From NCBI GenBank assembly GCA_038961845.1, contig CP152408.1, positions 1,860,001 through 1,924,000 on the forward strand: a stretch of DNA of 64,000 nucleotides, read 5' to 3'. This document shows positions 32,603 through 40,008 of the stretch, piece after piece; position 1 is the stretch's first letter; every line of letters starts with the position of its first letter. The notes beneath the pieces are model-generated. The model saw only the letters and a list, made by a program, of their open reading frames with translations. It ran no database searches and had not been told where the DNA came from. This DNA comes from Xylophilus sp. GW821-FHT01B05. GTDB lineage: Bacteria; Pseudomonadota; Gammaproteobacteria; Burkholderiales; Burkholderiaceae_C. The translations under genes were made by a program, and so were the position numbers.

Positions 32603-32881
32603 ATTGGATGGGTCGGACTGGGCTACAGCAGTCGCTCCTTAAAAATCGCGGGGCCAATGTATGCGATTTTTCGGGTTGATACAGCTGCTAACTGCTCGGG
32701 GAATGCCTGTTAAAGGCCGTGCACTCCCGAATGGACGACCATTCTTGCGCTTTCGCTACTTCACCAACTGTCTTGGCGCAGCAAACCTGCGCTGACATAG
32801 CCTCGGTTGCCACAACTTGCACCCAACCTGCCTCCCCACGCGACTAGAGTGGCACCACACAACGCCACACAGGAATGCCGC
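32603..32881. other. Intergenic region between the divergent IPTL-CTERM and phhA genes
   Basis: The gap holds the promoters of both divergent genes. Apart from the phhA RBS (AGGA about 8 nt before ATG 32882), I see no convincing -35/-10 pair, palindrome or gene. Confidence 0.35.
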
Positions 32882-33778
32882 ATGGCCGCCACATTGGAGA
32901 CAACCCCCGCCGCATTGCACGGCGCCGCCGCTGGCGAGGCCGGTCGGCCCGAGCGGGCGGACTGGACCATCGACCAGGGCTGGGCGCGCTACACGCCGCA
33001 GGAGCACGCCACGTGGCGCACGCTGTTCGAGCGGCAGAGCGGGCTGCTGCCGGGCCGGGCCTGCGAGGCGTTTGTCGAGGGCATGCGCACGCTGCCCATC
33101 GGGGCGGACCAGATTCCCAACTTCGAGCAGTTGAGCGAAGTGCTGATGCGCCACACCGGCTGGCAAATCGTGGCGGTGCCCGGGCTGGTGCCCGACGAGG
33201 TGTTCTTCGACCACCTGGCCAACCGCCGCTTCCCCGCAGGCCAGTTCATCCGCACGCCGCAGCAGCTGGATTACCTGGAAGAGCCCGACGTCTTCCACGA
33301 CGTGTTCGGCCATGTGCCGATGCTGATGAACCCGGTGATCGCCGACTTTGTGCAGGCCTATGGCCAGGGCGGGCGGCGCGCGCAGCAACTGGGCGTGTTG
33401 CCGCAATTGGCGCGGGTCTACTGGTACACGGTGGAATTTGGGCTGGTGCAGCAGGCCGATGGGCTGCGCATTTATGGCTCGGGCATTGCGTCGTCCTATA
33501 CCGAGAGCGTGTTTGCGCTGGACGATGCCTCGCCCAACCGCATTGGCTTTGAGCTGGAGCGGGTCATGCGCACGCGCTACCGCATCGACGACTTTCAAGA
33601 GAGCTACTTTGTGCTGGACCGGCTGGAGGATTTGCTGGAGCTGGCCAAGATCGACTTTGGCCCGCTCTACGCGCGCATTGCGGGCCAGCCTGAATACGAG
33701 CCGGGCGACGTGGTGGCGGGCGACGTGGTGCTTACGCGTGGCACCGGGCGCTACCACGCCGGGCGCCGTCGTTTGTAG
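32882..33778 (+). CDS. phhA: Phenylalanine 4-monooxygenase
   Basis: A 298-residue monomeric-type bacterial phenylalanine hydroxylase, which converts phenylalanine to tyrosine with O2 and tetrahydropterin at a non-haem iron. The iron facial triad is visible as 'EPDVFHDVFGHVPML' (two His) and 'YWYTVEFGL' (Glu). Other family segments are 'IPNFEQLSEVLMRHTGWQIV', 'RRFPAGQFIRTPQQLDYLEE' and 'YGSGIASSYTESVFAL'. ATG 32882 has AGGA at good distance; the frame continues upstream without support. No pterin-4a-carbinolamine dehydratase (phhB) lies next to it, so the cofactor-recycling gene must be elsewhere. Confidence 0.95.
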   Translation: MAATLETTPAALHGAAAGEAGRPERADWTIDQGWARYTPQEHATWRTLFERQSGLLPGRACEAFVEGMRTLPIGADQIPNFEQLSEVLMRHTGWQIVAVPGLVPDEVFFDHLANRRFPAGQFIRTPQQLDYLEEPDVFHDVFGHVPMLMNPVIADFVQAYGQGGRRAQQLGVLPQLARVYWYTVEFGLVQQADGLRIYGSGIASSYTESVFALDDASPNRIGFELERVMRTRYRIDDFQESYFVLDRLEDLLELAKIDFGPLYARIAGQPEYEPGDVVAGDVVLTRGTGRYHAGRRRL

Positions 33779-33784
33779 CGAGTG

Positions 33785-33848
33785 CTATGTAAATGGTAGC
33801 TAGTAGCCCAGGCTGCACCTGGGCTTCAGGCACTTTTCTTCAAAATTC
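33785..33848 (+). repeat. Family A repeat, copy 5, covering the end of the PfkB kinase gene
   Basis: 'aaatggtagctagta' then GCCCAGG-ctgca-CCTGGGC (33806-33824) then 'ttcaggcacttttctt'. It lies between the convergent phhA and kinase genes and its right part encodes the last codons (LKKSA) of the kinase. The hairpin may help terminate one or both transcripts. Confidence 0.75.
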
Positions 33849-34779
33849 CCAGTTCCTGCTCCAGCAAGGCCAGCACCTCCGCACGCTGCGGCATGCCGGC
33901 GATGGCGCCGTGCCCGCGCACCGACAGCGCACCCGCCGCATTGGCGTGGCGCACGGCTTCGGCCAGGGCGTCGCCGCGCGCCAGCGCTGCGGCCAGGGCG
34001 CCGGTGAAGGTGTCGCCCGCGCCTATGGTGTCGGCCACCGTCACTGCGTGGCCGGCGATGTGCAGCGGCGCTTGGCCGGGGCGGTACAGCACGCAGCCTG
34101 ATGCGCCCAGCGTGACCACGATGGCGCCGGCGCCGCGTGCCTGCAGCGCGCGGGCCGCAGCGTCGTGGTTGGCGGCGTTGCCGGCCAGCGCATGCAGCTC
34201 TGTTTCGTTGGGCGTGAGCACGTCGGCCAGCGCCAGCAGCGCGTCGGGCAGGGCGCGTGCCGGCGCCGGGTTGAAGACGGTCAGCGCGCCCGCCGCACGC
34301 GCAATGCGAAAGGCCTCCAGCGTGCAGTCCAGCGGCACCTCGCACGAGGCCATCACCACCTTGCAGCCAGCCAGCGCACCCGCCGCCGCCGTGGCGTGCG
34401 TGGCGCGCAGCCCATCGGTGGCGCCGGGGAACACGGCAATGCTGTTGTCGCCGCCTTCATAGACCAGGATCTGCGCGACGCCGGTGCGCTCGCCCGGCAC
34501 GCAGGCCACGTGTTGCGTGGCAATGCCTTCGCGCGCCCACAGTGCCTGGCCCATGCGGCCAAATTCGTCGTCGCCGATACGCGCGATCAATGCCACGCGT
34601 GCCCCCTGGCGCGCGCAGGCCACGGCTGCGTTCGATCCCTTGCCGCCCGGGCCGATGTCGAAGCCAGTGGCCCGCAGCGTCTCGCCGCGCGCCAGCAGCC
34701 GTGGCACGTGGGCCACCAGGTCGGCGTTCCAGCTGGCGACGCAGACCACGTCGGGTGGGCTCAGGGCGGCGGCGTGCAT
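33826..34779 (-). CDS. PfkB-family carbohydrate kinase (ribokinase-like)
   Basis: A 317-residue PfkB kinase that phosphorylates a sugar or sugar acid with ATP. 'IGPGGKGSNAAVACARQGARVALIARIGDDEFG' is the N-terminal signature with the substrate GG; 'TVADTIGAGDTFTGALAAAL' is the C-terminal anion-hole and catalytic-Asp motif; 'VFNPAPA' and 'LTPNETEL' are ribokinase-like. ATG 34779 overlaps the TGA of the DHDPS-family gene (TGATG), so the two are coupled. The last codons come from a family A repeat. In this operon a 2-keto-3-deoxy sugar acid kinase is as likely as a ribokinase, so no symbol is given. Confidence 0.85.
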   Translation of the reverse strand: MHAAALSPPDVVCVASWNADLVAHVPRLLARGETLRATGFDIGPGGKGSNAAVACARQGARVALIARIGDDEFGRMGQALWAREGIATQHVACVPGERTGVAQILVYEGGDNSIAVFPGATDGLRATHATAAAGALAGCKVVMASCEVPLDCTLEAFRIARAAGALTVFNPAPARALPDALLALADVLTPNETELHALAGNAANHDAAARALQARGAGAIVVTLGASGCVLYRPGQAPLHIAGHAVTVADTIGAGDTFTGALAAALARGDALAEAVRHANAAGALSVRGHGAIAGMPQRAEVLALLEQELGILKKSA

Positions 34780-35738
34780 CAGTCTTGCCCGGGGCGTATG
34801 CCGAAGGCGTCGATCTGTGCCACCAGCCGCGTGTACTCAGCATCCTCCAACGCCACCAGCGGCGGCCGCACGCGGCGCCAGCCGGCGTGGCCAGTGGTGT
34901 GGGCCATGATGCCCTTGAAGGCGGCGGTCATGCCATAGCCGCCCAGGATCGCCAGAAAGGCCTGCACCCGCTGCAGGTCGGCCGCAGCGCCGGGCGATGC
35001 ATGCGCGCCCACCAGCCGCTGCACCAGGCGCGGCAGCACGTTGGCAATGCCACTGACCGCGCCCTGGCTGCCGCGCGCGCCCAGCGTCTGCAGGTCGGGC
35101 TCGTTGCCAACGTAGACCATCACATGCGGCATGAAGGCATCGGCCAGCGCCAGCGAATGCGCGCGGTCGCAGCCGCTGTCCTTGATGCCGACGATGGTCT
35201 GCGGGTAGCGCGCCTTCAGCGCACGGATCACCGCATGGCTCAGGCCCACGCCCGCCACCTGGGGGATGTGGTACAGGTAAATGCGCAGTCGCGGGTCGGC
35301 CACGGCATCGATCACCCGGCGGTAGGCGTCGATCACGCCCTGGTCGGGCACGCCCTTCAGGAAGAAGGGCGGCAGCATCAGGCAGCCATGCGCGCCGATG
35401 GCCAGCGCATGGCGCGTGAGCGCCAGCACATCCGGCAGCGCAGCGCAGCTGGTCGAGATAAGGATGCTGTGCGCCGGCACGCCGTGCGCCACCAAGCCAT
35501 CGATGGCGGCAATGCGCTCGGCCACGCTGAAAGACGGCCCCTCGCCGGTGGTGCCAAAGGGCGTCACGCCCTGGCAGCCCGCGTGCAGCAAGGCCAGCAC
35601 ATGGCGCGCCAGCTCGGGCACGTCGATGGCCAGGGTCTCGGTCAGCGGCGTGAGCAGGGCCGGCCAGATGCCATGGAAGGGCGCGGTCACAGGGTGGGAC
35701 AGGTCGGCGGACAGGATGGGTTGGGGCAGGGCAGACAC
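34779..35738 (-). CDS. Dihydrodipicolinate synthase / KDG aldolase family protein
   Basis: A 319-residue class I aldolase-fold protein: 'IWPALLTPLTE', 'GVTPFGTTGEGPSFS' (canonical GTTGE pocket), 'YLYHIPQVAG' (Tyr) and 'TIVGIKDSGCD' (Schiff-base Lys). The start is not clear; GTG 35738 ('VSALPQPILS') leaves 34 nt after the SDR stop, and a GTG at 35690 is also possible. The family includes 2-keto-3-deoxygluconate aldolases and hydroxy-acid lyases, and the neighbouring kinase, SDR and FAD dehydrogenase fit sugar-acid breakdown. It overlaps the kinase gene by one base, indicating coupling. Confidence 0.82.
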   Translation of the reverse strand: MSALPQPILSADLSHPVTAPFHGIWPALLTPLTETLAIDVPELARHVLALLHAGCQGVTPFGTTGEGPSFSVAERIAAIDGLVAHGVPAHSILISTSCAALPDVLALTRHALAIGAHGCLMLPPFFLKGVPDQGVIDAYRRVIDAVADPRLRIYLYHIPQVAGVGLSHAVIRALKARYPQTIVGIKDSGCDRAHSLALADAFMPHVMVYVGNEPDLQTLGARGSQGAVSGIANVLPRLVQRLVGAHASPGAAADLQRVQAFLAILGGYGMTAAFKGIMAHTTGHAGWRRVRPPLVALEDAEYTRLVAQIDAFGIRPGQD

Positions 35739-35772
35739 GGCAGGGCTTTGTGAAAAAGAAAGGGGATGGGGA

Positions 35773-36582
35773 TCAGGGCAATGCGGGCTTGCGCTGCAGC
35801 GCCTCGCCGGCGACATAGGTGCGGTTCCACACGGGCGAGATCACCAGCTCGTTGACGCAGACATGCGGCGGCAGCTCTGCGATGAAGCGGATGGTGCGGC
35901 CCATGTCGGCCTCTTGCAGCATGCGGGCCTTGTCGGCGGCGCTGGGCTCGACCGGGCGTTTCTTCAGGATCGGCGTGGCGACTTCGCCTGGGCACAGCGC
36001 GGTGGCGCGCAGGCCGTTCACGCATTCCTCGATGTTGAAGGAATGCGTAAGCGCCATCAGCCCCGCCTTGCTGGCGGTGTAGGCCGGGCCGGTCATGTAC
36101 TCGTAGTGCCAGCCGGCAAAAGAGGCCACGTTGATGACCGTGCCCACGCGCCGCGCGCGCATGCCCTTGAGCACCGCCAGCGTGCAGTAGGTGGCGCCGT
36201 GCAGGTTCACACCCAGCACCTCGCCAAAGGTAGCGGCATCGGTCTCGCCCCAGTAGCGCTTGCTGAAGTTGATGCCGGCGCTGTTGACCAGGATGTCGAC
36301 GCGGCCGTGTGCGGCCTCGATCGCGGCGGCCACGCGCGCGACCGCAGCGGCGTCGGCCACGTCCAGCGGCGCGGTGCTGATGGCGCCGGCCGGTGCGCCG
36401 CCGGCCTCGGCCTGCAGCCGGGCGGCTTCGAGCTTGGCCGGGTCGCGGCCAGAGATGACGACGCGGCAGCCGGCCTGCGCCAGCGCCGTGGCGCCGGCCA
36501 GCCCTATGCCGCTGCCGCCGCCCGTGACCCAGGCGACCTGGCCCGCGAGTACCGTGGTGGGGGATGTGTGTTCAGTTGCCAC
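35773..36582 (-). CDS. Short-chain dehydrogenase/reductase (SDR)
   Basis: A 269-residue classical SDR: 'VAWVTGGGSGIGLAGATALA' (NAD(P) site), 'DILVNSAGINF', 'INVASFAG' (Ser) and 'YTASKAGLMALTH' (YxxxK), with 'LCPGEVATPIL' typical of sugar or polyol dehydrogenases. The C-terminus ('VISPVWNRTYVAG') is non-standard for an oligomerising SDR but intact. Its start region overlaps the 3' end of the upstream dctP-like gene by 11 nt. It probably oxidises a sugar acid or hydroxy acid imported or made by this operon; the substrate is unknown. Confidence 0.86.
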   Translation of the reverse strand: MATEHTSPTTVLAGQVAWVTGGGSGIGLAGATALAQAGCRVVISGRDPAKLEAARLQAEAGGAPAGAISTAPLDVADAAAVARVAAAIEAAHGRVDILVNSAGINFSKRYWGETDAATFGEVLGVNLHGATYCTLAVLKGMRARRVGTVINVASFAGWHYEYMTGPAYTASKAGLMALTHSFNIEECVNGLRATALCPGEVATPILKKRPVEPSAADKARMLQEADMGRTIRFIAELPPHVCVNELVISPVWNRTYVAGEALQRKPALP

Positions 36583-37579
36583 GGATGCGCTTCAGTTCGT
36601 TCGACACCAGCGTGATCGCCTCTTCGCCAATGGCCTTGGCATGGCGCTCGTAGATGACCTTGGTGCGCTCGCGGATGCGTTGCATCTCTGCCGGGCTGAT
36701 TTCATTCACGGCCATGCCGTAGCCGCGCAGCTTGTCTACGCTGCGCGCCTCCATCTCGCGGTTGGCGCGGCGCTGCTCCTCGCGGGCCAGCACGGCGCAG
36801 TCTTTAAGCGCGGCATGCTCCTGCGGCGACATGGTGTCCCACAGCTTTTTAGAGAACAGCACCAGCGTCGGGCTGTAGGCATGCTTGGTCAGCGTGAGGT
36901 ACTTCTGCACCTCGTAGAACTTCATGTTCTCGATGTTGGAGAGCGGGTTTTCTTCGCCGTCTACCGTCTTGGTCTCGAGCGCGGAATAGACCTCGCTGAA
37001 AGCCATGGGCACGGCATTGCTGCCCAGGGTCTTGAAGGTGTCGATGAAGATGTTGTTCTGCATCACGCGCATCTTCACGCCCTCGAAATCTTCGGTGCGG
37101 GTGATCGGGCGCTTGGAGTTGGTGGTGTGCCGAAAGCCGTTCTCCCACCAGGCCAGGTTGACCAGGCCCACGGCCGGCAGCTTGTCCGAGAACCATTCGC
37201 CGGCCTTGCCGTCCAGCAGTTGGTCGGCCTCTTGCGCGGTGTTGAACAGAAAGGGCAGGTCGAACACGCCCAGCGCCGGCACGATGGCCACCACCGGCGC
37301 GGTAGAGGTGATGACCATCTCCAGCGAGCCGCTGCGCACGCTCTGGGTAGACGTCAAATCACTGCCCAGCGCACCGTCCCAGTAGGCCTGAATCTTCAGC
37401 TTGCCGCCGGATTTCTCCAGCGTGCAGGCGCCCATCTTGGCCAGGCCATTGCCCATGGGGTGCTCTTTGCTCACGCCGTTGGAGACGCGGATGGTGCGCT
37501 CCTTGAACTGCGCATGGGCGGCGCCGGCCGCGAGTAATGCGGCCAGCGCCAGTGTGGCGATGCGGGGTGTGCGGGTCAT
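36572..37579 (-). CDS. TRAP transporter periplasmic solute-binding protein (DctP family), orphan
   Basis: A 335-residue DctP-type protein that would deliver a carboxylate to a TRAP transporter. Leader: 'TLALAALLAAGAAHAQ|FKERTIRVSNG'. Mature motifs: 'TSTAPVVAIVPALGVFDLPFLF' and 'VKMRVMQNNIFIDTFKTLGSNAVPMAFSEVYSALETKTVDGEENPL', the latter with the Arg that salt-bridges the ligand carboxylate. No dctQ/dctM membrane genes lie in the operon or window, so it must use a permease encoded elsewhere. It sits between the FAD dehydrogenase and SDR genes, so its ligand is probably the acid they oxidise. Confidence 0.9.
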   Translation of the reverse strand: MTRTPRIATLALAALLAAGAAHAQFKERTIRVSNGVSKEHPMGNGLAKMGACTLEKSGGKLKIQAYWDGALGSDLTSTQSVRSGSLEMVITSTAPVVAIVPALGVFDLPFLFNTAQEADQLLDGKAGEWFSDKLPAVGLVNLAWWENGFRHTTNSKRPITRTEDFEGVKMRVMQNNIFIDTFKTLGSNAVPMAFSEVYSALETKTVDGEENPLSNIENMKFYEVQKYLTLTKHAYSPTLVLFSKKLWDTMSPQEHAALKDCAVLAREEQRRANREMEARSVDKLRGYGMAVNEISPAEMQRIRERTKVIYERHAKAIGEEAITLVSNELKRIRGN

Positions 37580-37627
37580 GTCATGTCTCCTTTTTTTGGA
37601 TGGGAACTCAACTGCAGCAAAACCAAT

Positions 37628-39052
37628 TCAGATGGCCACCACTTTTCCTGGGTTGAGCAGGCCGGCTGGGTCCAATGCGCGCTTGAGTGTCTGCATCAAC
37701 GCAATCTCTTCTGCCGTGCGCGAATGGCCCAACCAGGCGCGCTTGACCGTGCCTATGCCGTGCTCGGCAGACACCGAGCCCGCGCATTCCTGCACCAGCC
37801 CGTAGATCACCGCGTCCATCGCGGCCTTGGGCTGGGCGTTGATCGGCAGGCCGGGCACCCAGGCGATCAGGTGCAGGTTGCCGTCGCCGATGTGGCCGTA
37901 GTACACGCTCTCGCAGCCCGGGATTTGCGCTGCCAGCGCGGCCTTGCAGCGGCTGACATATTCCTCCATGCGCGACACCGGCAGGCCCACGTCGTAGGCC
38001 ACGTGGGGGCCGAGCGCGATGTTGAATTCAGCACAGGCATCGCGCAGCGCCCAGAAGCCCTGCGTGTCGGCCACCGACTGCGCCACCGCGGCATCGGCCA
38101 GCAGGCCTTGCTCCAGCAGGTGCTCCAGCCACTGCTGGAAGCGCGGCGGGTCGCCCACCGGGTCGGCGCCCTGCGCCTCCACCAGCACGTAGTAGCGGTG
38201 GCCGCCGGCCACCGGCGAGCGCACGCCCATGCGGCCGGTCACCACCTCCCAGTAGTCGGGCCACATCACCTCAAAGGCCGACAGCAGCGGGCCCAGGCCG
38301 CTGCGCGCCGCGCCCAGCAGGCCCAGCAACTGGTCGAAATCGTCCACCGCGCACAGGGCGGCCATGCTGCAGGCCGGCTTGGGGTGCAGCCGCAGCACGG
38401 CGCGGGTGATGATGCCCAGCGTGCCTTCGCTGCCAATGAACAAGTGCTTCAGGTCATAGCCGGCGTTGTTCTTCAGCATCTTGTTCAGGCTGGTCAGCAC
38501 CGTGCCATCGGGCAGCACTACTTCCAGGCCCAGCACCAGCTCGCGCGCCATGCCGTAGCGGATCACGCGGTTGCCGCCCGCATTGGTAGACAGGTTGCCG
38601 CCGATCGAGCACGAGCCGCGTGCGCCCAGGTCCAGCGCAAAGAAGAAGCCGGCGGCATCGGCCGCCCGCTGCACCGCCTCCAGCGGCGTGCCGGCCCAGA
38701 CCGTGAGCGTGGCGCTGGCCGGGTCGATTTCTTCCACGCCCACCATGCGCTCCAGCGACAAGGCTACCCAGCCGGCCTCTGGCCGCGCGCCAGCGCACAG
38801 GCCGGTCAGGCCGCCCTGCGCCACCATGGGCAGGCCGGCATGGGTGCAACTGCGCACCGCGTCTGACAGCTCTTGCGCATCGCGCGGCCGCACCACCGCC
38901 AGTGGCGGCTGCGGCGGCTGCGGCCCCCAGTCGTTGCCGTTGCGGGCCGGGATATCGGCGCCCAGCAGCACGGCCGTCGGGCCCAGGCGCTGTTGCAGGT
39001 CCAGCAAGGCCACGACGGCCGGAAGGTTGGGAGCAGGGAAGGGCGGTTTCAT
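37628..39052 (-). CDS. FAD-linked 2-hydroxyacid dehydrogenase (GlcD / D-2-hydroxyglutarate dehydrogenase type)
   Basis: A 474-residue FAD_binding_4 plus FAD-oxidase C-domain protein. The PCMH-type FAD fold is seen in 'AVVRPRDAQELSDAVRSCTHAG', 'PMVAQGGLTGLCAGA', 'GSCSIGGNLSTNAGGNRVIRYGMARELVLGLEVVLPDG' and 'DLKHLFIGSEGTLGIIT'. The C-domain has 'YYGHIGDGNLHL' (metal-binding His) and 'SAEHGIGTVKR', closing with 'LDPAGLLNPGKV'. It oxidises a D-2-hydroxy acid and passes electrons to quinone, ETF or a cytochrome. It is the first gene of the operon running to 33826 and is divergent from the GntR gene. Confidence 0.9.
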   Translation of the reverse strand: MKPPFPAPNLPAVVALLDLQQRLGPTAVLLGADIPARNGNDWGPQPPQPPLAVVRPRDAQELSDAVRSCTHAGLPMVAQGGLTGLCAGARPEAGWVALSLERMVGVEEIDPASATLTVWAGTPLEAVQRAADAAGFFFALDLGARGSCSIGGNLSTNAGGNRVIRYGMARELVLGLEVVLPDGTVLTSLNKMLKNNAGYDLKHLFIGSEGTLGIITRAVLRLHPKPACSMAALCAVDDFDQLLGLLGAARSGLGPLLSAFEVMWPDYWEVVTGRMGVRSPVAGGHRYYVLVEAQGADPVGDPPRFQQWLEHLLEQGLLADAAVAQSVADTQGFWALRDACAEFNIALGPHVAYDVGLPVSRMEEYVSRCKAALAAQIPGCESVYYGHIGDGNLHLIAWVPGLPINAQPKAAMDAVIYGLVQECAGSVSAEHGIGTVKRAWLGHSRTAEEIALMQTLKRALDPAGLLNPGKVVAI

Positions 39053-39083
39053 GCGCAGTGGTCAGGAAGTTGCGCCTATTAAG

Positions 39084-39095
39084 CTTGTATGTAAG
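39084..39095. promoter_or_regulatory. Candidate GntR/FCD operator in the divergent gap
   Basis: CTTGTATGTAAG is a partial inverted repeat (CTT...AAG with GTA/TGT centre) of the T-x-G-T-x-x-x-A-C-x-A type used by FCD-group GntR regulators. It lies 32 nt from the FAD dehydrogenase start in the gap shared with the GntR gene. The match is weak and by eye. Confidence 0.35.
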
Positions 39096-39211
39096 GCACT
39101 AAGGTACTGGTATATTCCCTGAAAACAGTCCGCAGCCCAGGCAAGCGGGCCTTTGGCTTTCTGGCAAACTTTTGCACCACTCCCGGCTGCCACCTTCGCT
39201 GATCGACCCCT

Positions 39212-39913
39212 GTGCCCCCTACTTCCAAGCGCTTCCAGATCAGTCAGCCCCAATCACTCGCCACCTTGGTGGCGCAGCGCCTGCGCGAGGCCATCGTCAG
39301 TGGTGAGTTCGGGCTGGGTGAGCTGATGGCCGAGGAAACCCTGGCCGAATCCTTCGGCGTCAGCCGCACGCCGGTGCGCGAGGCGCTGAACCAGCTGCAG
39401 CGCCTGGGGCTGGTGGTGATCATTCCGCAGCGCGGCACCTATGTGTTCGAGCCGAGCGAGGGCGACATCGCCGCCATCTGCGAATTCCGCTGCGTGGTCG
39501 AGCCGCGCGCCGCGCAACTGGCCCACCGCAACGCGCAGGCCGCCACCGAGGCAGCGCTGGACCAGGCGCTGGGCGAGATGCGCCTGGCCACCGAGGCGCG
39601 CGATGCGGTGCGCTACGGCCGCGCCGACACGCGCCTGCACGAGGCCTTCTTCGAGCACTGCGGCAACCCCTACCTGCAGGCGGCCTACGACACCGCCGCC
39701 GCCAAGATAGCGGTGCTGCGCACCCACCTCTCCGCGCCTGGCGACATCCTGCACCCGCAGGGCTTGCAGCAGCACCAGCAGATGCGCGCGCTGTTCAGCG
39801 CCGGTGACTTCAGCGCCTTCGAGGCGCTGATGTGCGCCCACGTTACCGGCACGCGCGACAACTACGTCAAGAGCCTGCAGGCGCGGGCGCTGCCCGAAGC
39901 CGCCGGCAGCTGA
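39212..39913 (+). CDS. GntR-family regulator, FCD (FadR/VanR) subgroup
   Basis: A 233-residue GntR regulator. The HTH domain is 'LATLVAQRLREAIVSGEFGLGELMAEETLAESFGVSRTPVREALNQLQRLGLVVIIPQRGTYV', followed by an all-helical FCD ligand domain ('CEFRCVVEPRAAQLA', 'RADTRLHEAFFEHCGNPYL', 'LQQHQQMRALFSAGDFSAFEALMCAHV') holding the Asp/His metal set. GTG 39212 is the start; the RBS is weak. It is divergent from the sugar-acid operon (39052 to 33826) and probably represses it until its hydroxy-acid ligand appears. The gene ends before a bidirectional terminator shared with rpoD. Confidence 0.9.
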   Translation: MPPTSKRFQISQPQSLATLVAQRLREAIVSGEFGLGELMAEETLAESFGVSRTPVREALNQLQRLGLVVIIPQRGTYVFEPSEGDIAAICEFRCVVEPRAAQLAHRNAQAATEAALDQALGEMRLATEARDAVRYGRADTRLHEAFFEHCGNPYLQAAYDTAAAKIAVLRTHLSAPGDILHPQGLQQHQQMRALFSAGDFSAFEALMCAHVTGTRDNYVKSLQARALPEAAGS

Positions 39914-39934
39914 ACACCGCGCTCACAAAAAAAT

Positions 39935-39975
39935 AGCGCCTGGTCCTTGTGCAACAAGGGCTCCAGGCGCTTTTT
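39935..39975. terminator. Bidirectional terminator between gntR and rpoD
   Basis: A long stem AGCGCCTGGTCCTTGT-gca-ACAAGGGCTCCAGGCGCT (with small mismatches) has T-runs on both sides (TTTTTAT after it, AAAAAAA before it). It serves both convergent genes. Confidence 0.88.
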
Positions 39976-40008
39976 ATGCCCAAAGACTGGGCATGGGCGG
40001 CAGCAGGC

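Noticed and set aside
33826..34779. Calling the kinase rbsK
   Set aside because: The PfkB motifs do not fix the substrate, and the neighbours point to sugar acids, with no ribose transporter present.
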